Below are positions 53,244 to 64,000 of a stretch of 64,000 nt of DNA, one piece after another. The stretch is taken from the NCBI GenBank assembly GCA_023206055.1, contig CP065367.1:1054001-1118000 (forward strand), read 5' to 3'. Every line of letters starts with the position of its first letter. Within the stretch, counting starts at the first letter, position 1. The translations under genes were made by a program, and so were the position numbers. This stretch comes from Vibrio cyclitrophicus. Its GTDB lineage: Bacteria > Pseudomonadota > Gammaproteobacteria > Enterobacterales > Vibrionaceae. The notes under the pieces were generated by a model. It ran no database searches and was not told where the DNA came from. It saw nothing but the letters and a program-made list of their open reading frames with translations.

Positions 53244-54566
53244 TTACTGCTTGAACCTAAACGGATATTTGGCTGGAACAAAGAGGACTGAACGTGGAAA
53301 CGTTCGGTCCTTTCTTTTATCTGGAAGAATGAAGTGACTCAGACTTTCTCTCATCCTTTTAAGTTTGACTGGTAGGGTTCCGTCTGGACTTAAAGCTAAC
53401 CAACGTAACTGAGCATCTATAAGGTTAATTGCAGCAGTAAAGCTTACCCTAGTTGCTCGAACCCCGGCTTCTGAAGCTATCTTAACCATCTCTAATCGCA
53501 CTAAGTTATAGGCGAGTAATACGCCCCAAAGCTCTTGCTTCACACCGGCAGAAAAACGACTTCGTAAAGTGACGTGGCTTTGCAGTTGAGTCTGTTTTAT
53601 TTCACCATAACCCTCTTCAATCTCCCAGCGTTGCCAATAAATACGCAGCAAGCTTTCTAGCGAGTATTTACTAGGGTCTGTAAGTGAAGTAATAAAACCT
53701 TTTATCTCACCTTTTGGCTCTTGATATAAGACTAATCTGGCCTCCCAACGTGCGGGTAAATTTGGGTTCTGCCGTTGAGCTTGAGGAGAGATAGGCATTG
53801 AAATGAGCATATCGTTCTCAGCATATTTCTCCAACACTTCATAGCGTAGCTTACGTTTTGCAGGCATTAACCAGTGAGCATTTTCCGCACTCTCTTGCCA
53901 CGACAACAAAAGGTCTGCCGAGAAATAACAACGATCAAATAAGGTCAATGAGTGTGCGGGGATATCATTGAATAGGCGCTTGGCTAGGGTCGTTTCACCG
54001 ACATGACAACCATCAAAAGCTGCCCCCATAATCATTCGTGTTTCTGTTGACATCAAAGCGACTAAACGAAGTTGAGGGTAAGGTTTCAATTTTTTAGAGA
54101 TGAACCCAAATTCTTCAGCGTTCTCTGTGGAATCTTGACACCTAAATGTTGTCCCATCGACAGCAAGAACATTAAGCCCTAAGTCTTTGTCTTGTTGAAG
54201 GATATCTTCGCGCCAAGCCTTTACCGTTGTGTGAAACAGAGCCGCTAACGGACTCTCATCTAGACGTCGGCGTGAATCAGTTAGGACACTGGGTGCAACA
54301 CGAGACCAACTATCTTCAGGTTTAGGCTGAAGTGCGATGTCTAATGAACTGCATACCTCTTTGATAGACATGTTGCGTTGCAGTCCCATCCAAATAACTA
54401 ACCAGACAGCTTGCTGAGCGGGAAGTCGGCGTCGTCTTATGCTCGCTTTATTGGTTTCAAGAAGAGCTTGTTCTATCCACTCAATCTGAATGGCGTCGAC
54501 GACAGATTCATAATTGTCGGCATCTTCAATGGTCTCGTGTGCCATTGCTAATTCTTGTTCAAGCAT
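53244..54566 (-). CDS. IS4-family transposase
   Basis: 440 residues with DDE-type catalytic positions: the first Asp in LNVLAVDGTTFRC, the second in LTLFDRCYFSADLL, and the Glu in the IS4 YREK-like motif (YWQRWEIEEGYGEIKQ). An N-terminal region with CSSLDIALQ and a C-terminal tail rich in basic residues are typical. The start codon directly follows a hairpin that also covers the Shine-Dalgarno, a device that keeps expression low and blocks read-through from outside. Confidence 0.92.
   Translation of the reverse strand: MLEQELAMAHETIEDADNYESVVDAIQIEWIEQALLETNKASIRRRRLPAQQAVWLVIWMGLQRNMSIKEVCSSLDIALQPKPEDSWSRVAPSVLTDSRRRLDESPLAALFHTTVKAWREDILQQDKDLGLNVLAVDGTTFRCQDSTENAEEFGFISKKLKPYPQLRLVALMSTETRMIMGAAFDGCHVGETTLAKRLFNDIPAHSLTLFDRCYFSADLLLSWQESAENAHWLMPAKRKLRYEVLEKYAENDMLISMPISPQAQRQNPNLPARWEARLVLYQEPKGEIKGFITSLTDPSKYSLESLLRIYWQRWEIEEGYGEIKQTQLQSHVTLRSRFSAGVKQELWGVLLAYNLVRLEMVKIASEAGVRATRVSFTAAINLIDAQLRWLALSPDGTLPVKLKRMRESLSHFILPDKRKDRTFPRSVLFVPAKYPFRFKQ
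53284..53318 (+). terminator. inward-facing terminator at the left end of the IS
   Basis: AGGACTGAACGT pairs with ACGTTCGGTCCT around GGAA and is followed by TTCTTTT on the plus strand. The single odd pair is U-G on plus-strand RNA but A-C on minus-strand RNA, so the hairpin is shaped for plus-strand transcripts, which would be antisense to the transposase. It lies within the 3' end of the coding region. Confidence 0.65.
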
Positions 54567-54599
54567 AAAAAATCCCCATCAACATTGTTGATGAGGATT
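54565..54599 (-). terminator. inward-facing terminator over the transposase ribosome site
   Basis: On minus-strand RNA AATCCTCATCAAC pairs with GTTGATGGGGATT (one U-G) with loop AAT and is followed by TTTTT and then the transposase ATG. The GGGGA that would be the Shine-Dalgarno is in the 3' arm. It would end transcripts arriving from the neighbouring gene and hide the ribosome site in any that pass. Confidence 0.75.
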
Positions 54600-54647
54600 A
54601 TCTTCTAACTGCAGGATCGTTCAAGTCTTCTTAAACGATCGGCATTA

Positions 54648-54659
54648 TAGCAATGGCTA
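54648..54659. repeat. right target-site duplication of the IS
   Basis: Second copy of TAGCAATGGCTA. Removing one copy and the element restores AAGGCCTAGC-AATG-GCTAGACCTT, a terminator hairpin for the gene to the right. Confidence 0.85.
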
Positions 54660-54743
54660 GACCTTGATTTGTGTAGTCAGGCTAAGCCCAACTACTCATT
54701 CCACTCTATCTTAGACAAGATGAAATTGCCTTAAGCTTAGAAC

Positions 54744-54944
54744 TTAGTGGATTGGCGTATCACTTGTTTTGTTGAACTGGCCAAAATGCTTTTCTAACAC
54801 TTCTGGTGTTAGCTTGCCTTCCGCTTCTAGTCGCTTAAATTCAGCAACGATCGCTTTTTGCTCTTCAATTGATGGCAGTTGTACTTCTGGCTCATCGCCC
54901 ATCTCTTGAGTCATCTGCTCTAGTTCTTTTTCAAAATCGCTCAT
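54744..54944 (-). CDS. small acidic cytosolic protein, unknown function
   Basis: 66 residues, very acidic and helical (MSDFEKELEQMTQEMGDEPEV; IVAEFKRLEAEGKLTPEVLEKHFGQ). An AGGTAA Shine-Dalgarno precedes the ATG. No signal peptide or membrane segment is present and no family is recognised. Its transcription terminator was split by the adjacent IS, so the mRNA must now end elsewhere, probably at the IS hairpin. Confidence 0.75.
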   Translation of the reverse strand: MSDFEKELEQMTQEMGDEPEVQLPSIEEQKAIVAEFKRLEAEGKLTPEVLEKHFGQFNKTSDTPIH

Positions 54945-55137
54945 GATAGTTACCTAAATATTAAACCTAATCAGATTTTACTCATTTACGCTCTGTGATG
55001 CTAGAGCGATTGAGTGCAAAGCCCGAAACCAGATCAAGCGAACGTCAGTTTAAACAGGACTGGAGCGAAATTAAAAAGAACTGGATTCACGATTAAATGA
55101 AGCCAGCTCTCTGTCAACGTCGCTAGCTCAAGCAGTA

Positions 55138-57054
55138 TTACAACTTAAACGAGCCAACCATCTTATCGAGGCGAGAAGACAGGTCACGAAGCTCTTGGCT
55201 CGCTTCTGCAAGCTGCTCAGCCGTGCCCGTTGTCACTTCGTTGATTGCGTTGATCTCTTCAATGTTCTGGTTGATTGTATGAACTACGGTTGATTGCTCT
55301 TCCGTTGCTGTCGCCACTTGAGTGTTACGGTCTGTAATATCCACAATACGGTCTGAAATACCACTCAGAACGTCTACCGCTTCATCCGACGCCGATACAC
55401 CTTCAAGCGTGATCACCTTACCCGCACTCATTGCCGTTACCGCATCTTTAGCATCGCTTTGCAGTTGGTTGATCATCTTCTGAATCTCTTCCGTAGAATC
55501 TGCTGTGCGGCTTGCTAAGTTACGTACTTCATCTGCTACAACCGCAAAACCACGACCTTGCTCGCCGGCACGGGCTGCTTCAATCGCTGCGTTCAATGCG
55601 AGTAAGTTGGTTTGATCTGAAATATCACGGATAACACCCAGAATAGAACCTATGTCTTGAGTTGTAGAAGCCAGTTGCTCTACTACCTGACCCGTGCTTT
55701 CAATATCTTGCGCCAAACGGCTGATTGCGTCTTTTGCTTTATTCACCACAGAGCGACCTACTTCCGTATTACCTGAAGCTTGCGTTGCCGTTTCTGCTGC
55801 TGTTGCCGCGTTCGATGCAATCTCGCTGATGGTCATACCCATTTCATTAATGGCAGCAACCACTTGAAGGGTTTGATCACGTTGCTCTTGGCTGTTGTCA
55901 TGGGTGATATGTGCTTTATTAGAAACGCTCTCTGCCGCCACTTGCAGCGCTTGGCTTGTCGAGCATACTTCTTTCATCGACTCGTGAATCTTCTCAATGA
56001 ATCCGTTAAAGCCCTTAGAAAGCTGTGCGATTTCATCGTTGCCTTTAACTTCAATACGCTGCGCAAGGTCACCATCACCTTCGCCTAGGTCACCAAAGCG
56101 TTTAGCCAGTAGTTTAATCGGCTGAGTAATGCTGTTTGCTAGTACTACGCCCATTAGGATAAACACTAGCGCTACAACCGCAGTCATTATCAGCATCTTT
56201 TGTGCCGTCTCATCTAGCTCAGCAAACACTTCATCGGTTGGAACCACACCAATAACGAACCAGTCCATTGATGACACATAAAGGCTCGCGACAAATAGCT
56301 CTTGTCCTTGGCTTTCAGTGGTGATCAGGTTGAAGCCCGATTTGTTCAACAGCTGGCTTGATTGAGGGCCGTAAAGTTGTTGCAGTGAAGAGTCACTACG
56401 AGAACGCTCACGGTAAATTTGAACATCACCTTGGCTATCAGTCAGAAATACAAAGCCAGTATTTTCTATCTTGAAACCGTTCAGCAGGTTAACCATGTCA
56501 TCCATCGATTTTGATAGACCTGACATAGCTAAACCAGAAGGCTGTTGGTAGTTAGCGAACATTTTCACTTCGCCATTGGCTTCTTGGAACATGCTCACCA
56601 TGGTCGGCTGTCCAGATTGTGTAAAGCCAAAGAACCAACCATCTTGTTGTTGGTTTAACTGACGTAGGAAACCATTTTGATTCCAGTAGTAAGCCGTTTG
56701 ACGGTTCGCCACTGAGGCATCGTTCAACTGATATTGGTTACGAACGTTATTCAGTTGTTTAACCAGCTTGTTTTCTAGTGCCGGATCGCGATCGGTCGAT
56801 TCGATAGCATCAGAAATAAATTCATTTGAAGCAATTTGCTCCGCTGCTAATAACAGCTGAGACACTTCACGATCAATCTCACCATTGATTCGCTCTAGCA
56901 TTCCTGGAAGTTCAATGTCGATCAATCGATGACTTAATACATCTCTTGCTTGTTGTTGTGCCATCGCGCCGACAATTACTGTCGATGCAAGAACCGCAAA
57001 GGTAATGCCAAGTACAACTTTTTGCTTGATACTCAGAGAGTTAGTTTTAAACAT
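55138..57054 (-). CDS. methyl-accepting chemotaxis protein with dCache sensor
   Basis: 638 residues. TM1 at about 13-32, a periplasmic domain of about 240 residues with dCache-type strands (YYWNQNGFLRQLNQQQDGWFFGF; TGFVFLTDSQGDVQIYRER; WFVIGVVPTDEVF), TM2 at about 280-302, HAMP (NSITQPIKLLAKRFGDLGEGDGDL), then the signalling domain with the conserved tip IRDISDQTNLLALNAAIEAARAGEQGRGF. An AAAGGT Shine-Dalgarno precedes the ATG. Ligand unknown; nearby maltose genes do not prove a sugar ligand, since dCache sensors mostly bind amino acids or organic acids. Confidence 0.92.
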   Translation of the reverse strand: MFKTNSLSIKQKVVLGITFAVLASTVIVGAMAQQQARDVLSHRLIDIELPGMLERINGEIDREVSQLLLAAEQIASNEFISDAIESTDRDPALENKLVKQLNNVRNQYQLNDASVANRQTAYYWNQNGFLRQLNQQQDGWFFGFTQSGQPTMVSMFQEANGEVKMFANYQQPSGLAMSGLSKSMDDMVNLLNGFKIENTGFVFLTDSQGDVQIYRERSRSDSSLQQLYGPQSSQLLNKSGFNLITTESQGQELFVASLYVSSMDWFVIGVVPTDEVFAELDETAQKMLIMTAVVALVFILMGVVLANSITQPIKLLAKRFGDLGEGDGDLAQRIEVKGNDEIAQLSKGFNGFIEKIHESMKEVCSTSQALQVAAESVSNKAHITHDNSQEQRDQTLQVVAAINEMGMTISEIASNAATAAETATQASGNTEVGRSVVNKAKDAISRLAQDIESTGQVVEQLASTTQDIGSILGVIRDISDQTNLLALNAAIEAARAGEQGRGFAVVADEVRNLASRTADSTEEIQKMINQLQSDAKDAVTAMSAGKVITLEGVSASDEAVDVLSGISDRIVDITDRNTQVATATEEQSTVVHTINQNIEEINAINEVTTGTAEQLAEASQELRDLSSRLDKMVGSFKL

Positions 57055-57507
57055 ATTTGGACCTTTAAAAAGAATCGCTCGTTATTGGTATACCCTGAAC
57101 AGGACTTTTCAGTGCACTTCAACAAGCAATGCACAATCTGAGTGATGTATCGGCCGCAACCAATAAAACTGGAGACTTTTCTCTCAAAAAATTGCAAACG
57201 CGATGTAACAACCAAAATCATCCAAATTAAATATGAGTCAACCAAGGCAATATCGTACTGTCGAGAGTCGGCTTTAGCTATCAGTCCTTAGATCTAACTG
57301 AACTCAAACAACTCCCCACCGCGAGCTTTTGTATATAAAAACCAATTGATATAGTAATAATCACAACCTAACGATGTTTTTAGTTAACCACTTGTAAATC
57401 TTTCCAATTTTGAAAAAATAAATTACGCAAATGTACTGGAACTTTTTGCTACAAATCAGTGACCAATACTCAAAATAAAAATCAAATGGATACCCAGAGA
57501 GTCCAAA
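57055..57507. other. divergent promoter region, MCP and moxR
   Basis: 453 nt, AT-rich, between two divergent starts. It holds both promoters. No terminator, reading frame of note, or recognised operator was seen. Confidence 0.5.
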
Positions 57508-58464
57508 ATGCACAAAACAAATTTCGAAGTCCTTCAAAACTATCTAGAGTCTCAAATCATTGGTCAAAAAGAGCTCGTTAAGCAACTGATGATCGCCCTT
57601 TTAGCAGATGGTCATATCCTCGTTGAAGGGCCTCCCGGTTTAGCAAAAACTCGCGCCGTAAAATCACTGGCTGATTGCGTTGAGGGGGATTTCCACCGCA
57701 TTCAATTTACGCCTGACTTACTGCCTGCGGACTTGACTGGTACCGATATTTTCCGACCAGAAACTGGGGAATTTACCTTCCAATCAGGCCCGATTTTCAA
57801 CTCGCTTATTCTAGCGGATGAGATCAACCGTGCCCCGGCGAAAGTTCAAGCAGCAATGCTGGAAGCGATGGCAGAGAAACAAGTGACTGCCGGTCGAAAA
57901 ACCTATGCTCTGCCTGATCTGTTTTTGGTGATGGCAACGCAAAACCCGGTTGAGCAAGAAGGTACTTACCCGCTGCCGGAAGCTCAATTAGACCGTTTCT
58001 TGCTGCATTTAGAAGTGGCTTATCCAGACATGGAAAGTGAGCTGGAAATCTTGCGCCTAAACAGAGGCGAAGCTCAAGGCAATCAACCTGTTCAACCAGA
58101 GCCTATTTCTCAACAAACTATCTTTGAAGCGCGCCAAGAAGTGCTCAACATTCATATGGCAGACACCATTGAGCAATACATCATCAGACTGGTTATGGCG
58201 ACTCGCCAACCCAAGCAATACAGCGATCAACTCGATCAATGGTTAGATATGGGTGTCAGCCCACGCGCAACTATTGCTTTGGATCGCTGCGCGCGTGCTC
58301 ACGCATGGCTTGCTGGCCGCGATTATGTAACGCCACAAGACGTTCAAGCGATGGCATTCCCTGTGTTACGCCACCGCCTGCTCCGTAGCTACCACGCACA
58401 AGCTGAAGGGGTCACTGCAAACCAAGTGATCGCACACCTTATTTCATTGGTTGGCAGCGCATAG
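57508..58464 (+). CDS. MoxR-family AAA+ ATPase
   Basis: 318 residues. Walker A GPPGLAKT (about residue 40), Walker B LILADEINRAP, sensor and arginine-finger region TQNPVEQEGTYPLPEAQLDRF, and a C-terminal lid domain (MGVSPRATIALDRCARAHA). MoxR ATPases act with VWA-domain partners as chaperones or in stress tolerance. It heads the operon with DUF58, DUF4381 and two VWA proteins, all within overlaps or a few nt. Confidence 0.93.
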   Translation: MHKTNFEVLQNYLESQIIGQKELVKQLMIALLADGHILVEGPPGLAKTRAVKSLADCVEGDFHRIQFTPDLLPADLTGTDIFRPETGEFTFQSGPIFNSLILADEINRAPAKVQAAMLEAMAEKQVTAGRKTYALPDLFLVMATQNPVEQEGTYPLPEAQLDRFLLHLEVAYPDMESELEILRLNRGEAQGNQPVQPEPISQQTIFEARQEVLNIHMADTIEQYIIRLVMATRQPKQYSDQLDQWLDMGVSPRATIALDRCARAHAWLAGRDYVTPQDVQAMAFPVLRHRLLRSYHAQAEGVTANQVIAHLISLVGSA

Positions 58465-58474
58465 GGATACGCGC

Positions 58475-59401
58475 ATGAATAATCAACTACCCAACCATAG
58501 TGACGGTGTCACGTTAAACCTGAACGAACTGCTGCAATACAAAGCGCACTCTGTTCGCTGGTTGCCTCCAGCCAAGAGCCTTTGGTCTCAGCTTAACGGT
58601 CAACACGAGAGCAACCGCAAAGGTCGTGGGATGAACTTCTCTGAAGTTCGTCAGTACCAAGCAGGAGATGATATCCGAAGCATTGATTGGCGTGTGACGG
58701 CGAGAACAGGCAAGGCGCATACCAAATTGTTCTCTGAAGAACGAGAGCAGCCTGTCATTTTGTTCTTGGACCTATCAAGCAGCATGATTTTCGGCTCAAC
58801 CTTGTTGCTAAAGTCGGTTCAACTCGCGCACTTTGCCAGTCAACTGTGCTGGCTCACTGTGGCTCAAAAAGACCGAATTGGCGCAGTGATAGATACTGGC
58901 CAAGAGATCATTGAGATTAAACCCAGTGCTAGCAACCATGCTCCGCTGCGTATTTTACAAAAAGTCATAGAAATCAATAACGCAGCGCTAACCAACCAAA
59001 ACAATCCCAGCGAAACAACCTTAGAGCATGGATTGAAGTCTCTTCATCAGCTTTGCCCGAAAGGCAGCGATATTATTATGCTCAGCGACTTTGTGCGTTA
59101 CCAAGAAAGTGACTACTCACTTATCAGCCAAATTCGCCGGCACAACAGAGTACGTCTGATACATTTTTACGACCCTCTAGAGCAAGGTCAAACGGCCTAT
59201 AAAGGCTCGAAACAAGTCACCGATGGCAGCAAAACACAGTGGTTCAACTTCTCCTCTAATAAAGAAAAGGAAAAGCTCAACCATGCCTTCTCGGCCAAGC
59301 AGCAACAGCTACAACAGATGGGATTATCTCTCGCGATACCCTACAGCTCGCTGTCGAGTGCGCAGCCATTGATGAGCCAGATATCAGGAGCTCAGTCATG
59401 A
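58475..59401 (+). CDS. DUF58 protein (VWA-like partner of MoxR)
   Basis: 308 residues from the ATG with an AGGGAT Shine-Dalgarno, 10 nt after moxR; a TTG further up is unlikely. The DUF58 signature GRGMNFSEVRQYQAGDDIRSIDWRVTAR (read in two overlapping parts) is present and the VWA-type metal site DLSSSM follows at about residue 105. Cytosolic, usually paired with MoxR. Overlaps the next gene by 4 nt. Confidence 0.9.
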   Translation: MNNQLPNHSDGVTLNLNELLQYKAHSVRWLPPAKSLWSQLNGQHESNRKGRGMNFSEVRQYQAGDDIRSIDWRVTARTGKAHTKLFSEEREQPVILFLDLSSSMIFGSTLLLKSVQLAHFASQLCWLTVAQKDRIGAVIDTGQEIIEIKPSASNHAPLRILQKVIEINNAALTNQNNPSETTLEHGLKSLHQLCPKGSDIIMLSDFVRYQESDYSLISQIRRHNRVRLIHFYDPLEQGQTAYKGSKQVTDGSKTQWFNFSSNKEKEKLNHAFSAKQQQLQQMGLSLAIPYSSLSSAQPLMSQISGAQS

Positions 59402-59883
59402 ATCAGCCCTTAGATTTAAGCCCTGTTATTGCGCCAGACGCACCAACATGGTGGCCTTTGGCGTGGGGTTGGTGGGCCTTAATTATCGCGGCCATTATCC
59501 TGATTGCTTTGGTGTTTTTTGTTGTAAAACGCAGAAAAAACAATCAACAGGCGAAGCAAGAAGCGCTGTCTTACTTCAGCAATAATCAGCCTTCAAAGTG
59601 CTTATCACCTTGCGAAGCACAACGCATCCTTCGCCAAGCCGCATTGAGCTATTTCCCACGTGAAAAAGTGGCAGGCTTATCTGGTGATGATTGGTTGGCG
59701 TTCTTAGATGCGCAATTGGCAAAACCGTTGTTCGCCGCAAAGCAATCGCAATGGCAACAAGCGCTCTACCAAGATTCAGCTTTAATAAACGACGAGCAGA
59801 AAATGGATCAACAGCAATTGGTTAATGATTGCGAAACTTGGCTTCGTAAAGCCCTTCCTCCAAAGCGAGGTCGTTATGACTAA
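59398..59883 (+). CDS. DUF4381 membrane protein
   Basis: 161 residues with one transmembrane helix (about 22-43: WALIIAAIILIALVFFVV), a basic stop-transfer KRRKNNQQAKQ, and a cytosolic domain with Ala/Leu/Trp-rich helices. DUF4381 members are always found between the DUF58 and VWA genes in this operon type. ATGA overlap with the DUF58 gene and an 8-nt overlap with the next gene imply coupling. Confidence 0.85.
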   Translation: MNQPLDLSPVIAPDAPTWWPLAWGWWALIIAAIILIALVFFVVKRRKNNQQAKQEALSYFSNNQPSKCLSPCEAQRILRQAALSYFPREKVAGLSGDDWLAFLDAQLAKPLFAAKQSQWQQALYQDSALINDEQKMDQQQLVNDCETWLRKALPPKRGRYD

Positions 59884-60860
59884 TCTTTTAAACACGAGCT
59901 TACTTAACATCGAATTCGTTTGGTGGTGGATGTTTTTCCTCGCGCCACTGCCGTTGCTCGTTTACTTGTTCTCACCTAAAGCGGAATCAAACAGCGCTCT
60001 TAAACTTCCATTTCTGCCAGAGGACAGCAATACCAAAACGCCAAGCACTCGCTTGCCAAAGGCGTTGTCCGTCATTGTCTGGCTTTTATTGGTGACTGCA
60101 CTCGCACGCCCAGTTTGGTACGGTGAACCGGTTGAGTTTCAACCAAAACACCGAGACTTGATGCTGGTTGTCGACCTCTCCTACTCGATGAGCCAGGAAG
60201 ACATGCAGTTCAATGGTGAATACATCGACCGATTATCGGCAGTCAAACATGTGTTGAGTGACTTTATTGAACGACGCAAAGGCGACCGAGTCGGGTTGGT
60301 GCTCTTTGCCGATCATGCCTACCTACAAACGCCTTTGACTCTAGACCGAGACACACTGTCACAACAGCTCAATCAAGCGGTACTGAGACTAATCGGTAAT
60401 CAAACTGCGATTGGCGATGGCATTGGCCTTGCGACCAAAACCTTTGTTGATAGTGATGCCTCACAACGTGTGATGGTACTACTCAGTGACGGCAGTAATA
60501 CTGCAGGGGTGTTAGACCCATTAGAGGCTGCTGACATTGCCAAGAAATACAACGCGACCATTTACACCGTCGGTGTTGGCGCAGGCGAAATGATGGTTAA
60601 AGAGTTATTCATGACTCGCAAAGTAAACACGGCTCAAGATTTGGATGAACGCACGCTTATGGAAATTGCTAAACGCACAGGCGGTCAATACTTCCGAGCT
60701 CGTGACAGTAAAGAGCTGGCGACCATTTACGACACCATCAACCAGTTAGAACCCGTGACGAATGCCACCAAGGTTTGGCGACCACAACAAGAGTGGTTCG
60801 TATGGCCTTTGTCTGCGGCAATGTTCTTCGCATTTATGCTGTTAGCCATTAGGAGAAACA

Positions 60861-60868
<8 letters not shown>
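59876..60868 (+). CDS. BatA-like VWA-domain inner-membrane protein
   Basis: 330 residues from the ATG that has a GAGGTCG Shine-Dalgarno and overlaps the DUF4381 gene. Two N-terminal helices flank RLPKALSVIVWLLLVTALARPVW, then a VWA domain with an intact metal-ion site (VVDLSYSMSQEDM, DxSxS) from about residue 92, and a C-terminal helix (FVWPLSAAMFFAFMLLAI). It should span the inner membrane and bind partner proteins through the metal site. Confidence 0.9.
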
Positions 60869-62747
<1,879 letters not shown>

Positions 62748-62749
62748 CC

Positions 62750-64000
62750 ATGCGATTTCTTAACAAGCCATTTTTATCCATACTCCTAACGCTGCTGTTA
62801 GGAGCTTTCTCGTCCTTTTCGGCATTGGCGGCGACTGCCGTAGCGAGCGTTTCACAAAACAGTGTCACCAAAGATCAAGTATTCCTACTTAGAGTCTCAA
62901 CCGATGAAAAGGTCTCTTCTGATGCTCTAGATCTAACGGCGCTCCAGCAAGATTTCTATGTCGGCACACCAAGCTTTGGCTCGTCGATGCGAATCGTCAA
63001 TGGTAGCCGCTCGGTGTCAAGTGAATGGAACATCAGCCTTGCTCCACTGCGTTTGGGTAAGGTTCAGATTCCTAGCTTCGATATTGAAGGGGCAAAAACC
63101 AAGCCAATCACCATCAATGTTGCCGTTAATAAAGCTGCACCCACTCAACATGATATGGCTGAGTTCCAGCTTAATCTGAGTAAAGACTCGCTATACCCAC
63201 AAGAAGTCGCTGAGCTTGATGTAAAACTCATCATTAAAGCTGACCCAAGAAGACTGCAAGATCCTAAAATAACGCCACCGAGCTCGCCGGGCTTAGATGT
63301 GGAACCTATTGGTGAATCGAAGCAATTTCAAGATGTCCTCAATGGACAAGAAGTGACGGTTGTTCAACAGTCTTTCCGTATCTCTTCTCAAAAGGCCGGA
63401 CAGTTTAAGCTGAATGGGCCGAAGCTGACTGGAGCCGTTGTCTACTCGACCAACAACTCCAGTACAACGCGCTTGTTCCAACTCGACACTCCCGTTGACA
63501 CCCTAGATGTAACCGTCAAAGAGGTGCCAAAAGGCTACCAAGGTGAATGGTTACCAACATCAAACTTCAAACTGATACAAAAATGGTCAGATAGCCTAGG
63601 TAACGAGCTAACTAATAACAATGGTTTGGAAGGCGACAACAAAACCATTGAAATGGAAGCGGGTGATTCGTTAACTCGTACCATTACTATGACGGCTAGC
63701 AATTTAACCCAGCACCAACTGCCAAAACTGAATGTCACCTACCCTAAATCGGTTCGTGTTTATGAAGAGAAGCCGCAATTTGGTACCACACAGTCAGGCG
63801 ATGCAGTAGTAGTTTACAAGCAGGTCTTGATCCCGAAAGAAGCTGGAAATATCTCGCTTCCTGATGTGTCTCAATCTTGGTTTAACACCGATTTGCAATC
63901 AGAACAAACCAGCAAAGCGCAAGGGCTAGAGTTAGCGGTAAAAGCAAGTGACCGTGCGACCTCAAGCACGCCACCTCCAGTGGTAGAAACACCCACCAAA
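62750..64000 (+). CDS. BatD-like oxygen-tolerance protein (partial, runs off the edge)
   Basis: 417 codons are open to the end of the window with no stop. A signal peptide spans about residues 1-28 (LLTLLLGAFSSFSALAA), then VASVSQNSVTKDQVFLLRVSTDE starts the first beta-sandwich, with SFGSSMRIVNGSRSVSSEW and further Ig-like strand patterns typical of BatD. It starts 2 nt after the BatB/C stop. It is expected to be a periplasmic protein with a C-terminal anchor beyond the window, completing the moxR-bat operon. Confidence 0.85.
   Translation, partial: MRFLNKPFLSILLTLLLGAFSSFSALAATAVASVSQNSVTKDQVFLLRVSTDEKVSSDALDLTALQQDFYVGTPSFGSSMRIVNGSRSVSSEWNISLAPLRLGKVQIPSFDIEGAKTKPITINVAVNKAAPTQHDMAEFQLNLSKDSLYPQEVAELDVKLIIKADPRRLQDPKITPPSSPGLDVEPIGESKQFQDVLNGQEVTVVQQSFRISSQKAGQFKLNGPKLTGAVVYSTNNSSTTRLFQLDTPVDTLDVTVKEVPKGYQGEWLPTSNFKLIQKWSDSLGNELTNNNGLEGDNKTIEMEAGDSLTRTITMTASNLTQHQLPKLNVTYPKSVRVYEEKPQFGTTQSGDAVVVYKQVLIPKEAGNISLPDVSQSWFNTDLQSEQTSKAQGLELAVKASDRATSSTPPPVVETPTK

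Larger units (their letters stand above)
53224..54647. mobile_element. IS4-family insertion sequence, 1424 bp
   Basis: Bounded by imperfect terminal inverted repeats that begin TAATGCCG(T/A)TCG and continue with TAAG about 8 nt in, and by a 12-bp direct duplication of TAGCAATGGCTA. It contains one intact transposase gene on the minus strand and terminator hairpins facing inward at both ends. The length, long target duplication and transposase family fit IS4-type elements. No internal damage is visible, so it is probably active or recently active. Confidence 0.9.

Overview
The window reads as a stretch of a Vibrio secondary chromosome, most like the Splendidus clade. Reasons: AT-leaning gamma-proteobacterial coding, malEFG divergent from malK, a MoxR/DUF58/DUF4381/BatA/BatB/BatD operon, dCache chemoreceptors, and uronate and sulfated-glycan catabolic loci typical of algae-associated marine vibrios. 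No rRNA, tRNA, CRISPR array, phage or replication origin was seen. The species call is inference from gene content, not from a search.

Layout. 0.1-8.1 kb: a small exported protein, a porin, a MarC-type membrane protein divergent from a LysR regulator, a thiamine-diphosphate 2-oxo-acid decarboxylase whose Shine-Dalgarno lies in an inverted repeat, and a DUF1656/HlyD/FUSC efflux operon. 8.5-17.7 kb: a hexuronate locus in two minus-strand units (kduD, ygjV-like, kdgF, RpiB-like isomerase; then SSS symporter, uxaC, cytoplasmic heparinase-II/III-like lyase) under a divergent KdgR-type IclR regulator; a perfect 14-bp-arm palindrome and a second related site are likely operators. The genes together would import an unsaturated uronate oligosaccharide, cleave it, and convert both the unsaturated and saturated uronates toward KDG and fructuronate/tagaturonate.

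17.9-30 kb: transporters, a diguanylate cyclase, a PhyH-type dioxygenase, and a locus of two paralogous MFS pumps, a LysR regulator, a choloylglycine-hydrolase-type Ntn amidase and an outer-membrane barrel; the second pump has a 10-residue gap in TM5. 30.2-36 kb: an AttEFGH-like ABC module and a YibH/YibI-like pair. 36.2-42.9 kb: a type I sulfatase, its radical-SAM maturase, a LysR regulator and a FadL-type porin, with a shared palindrome in three places and a decayed partial copy of the maturase and HlyD genes upstream of fadL.

43-47 kb: an AraC/DMT pair, a 5'-truncated peptide-binding-protein pseudogene, a thioesterase and a small hypothetical gene. 47.3-53.1 kb: the maltose system, with a MicX-like sRNA in the malG 3' UTR, tandem MalT-like boxes, a CRP-like site, and a structured terminator-ended transcript candidate between malE and malK. 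53.2-54.7 kb: an IS4-family element with a 12-bp target duplication, inserted into the loop of a former transcription terminator and itself carrying inward-facing terminators at both ends. 54.7-64 kb: a small acidic protein, a chemoreceptor and the moxR-bat operon, which runs off the right edge inside batD.
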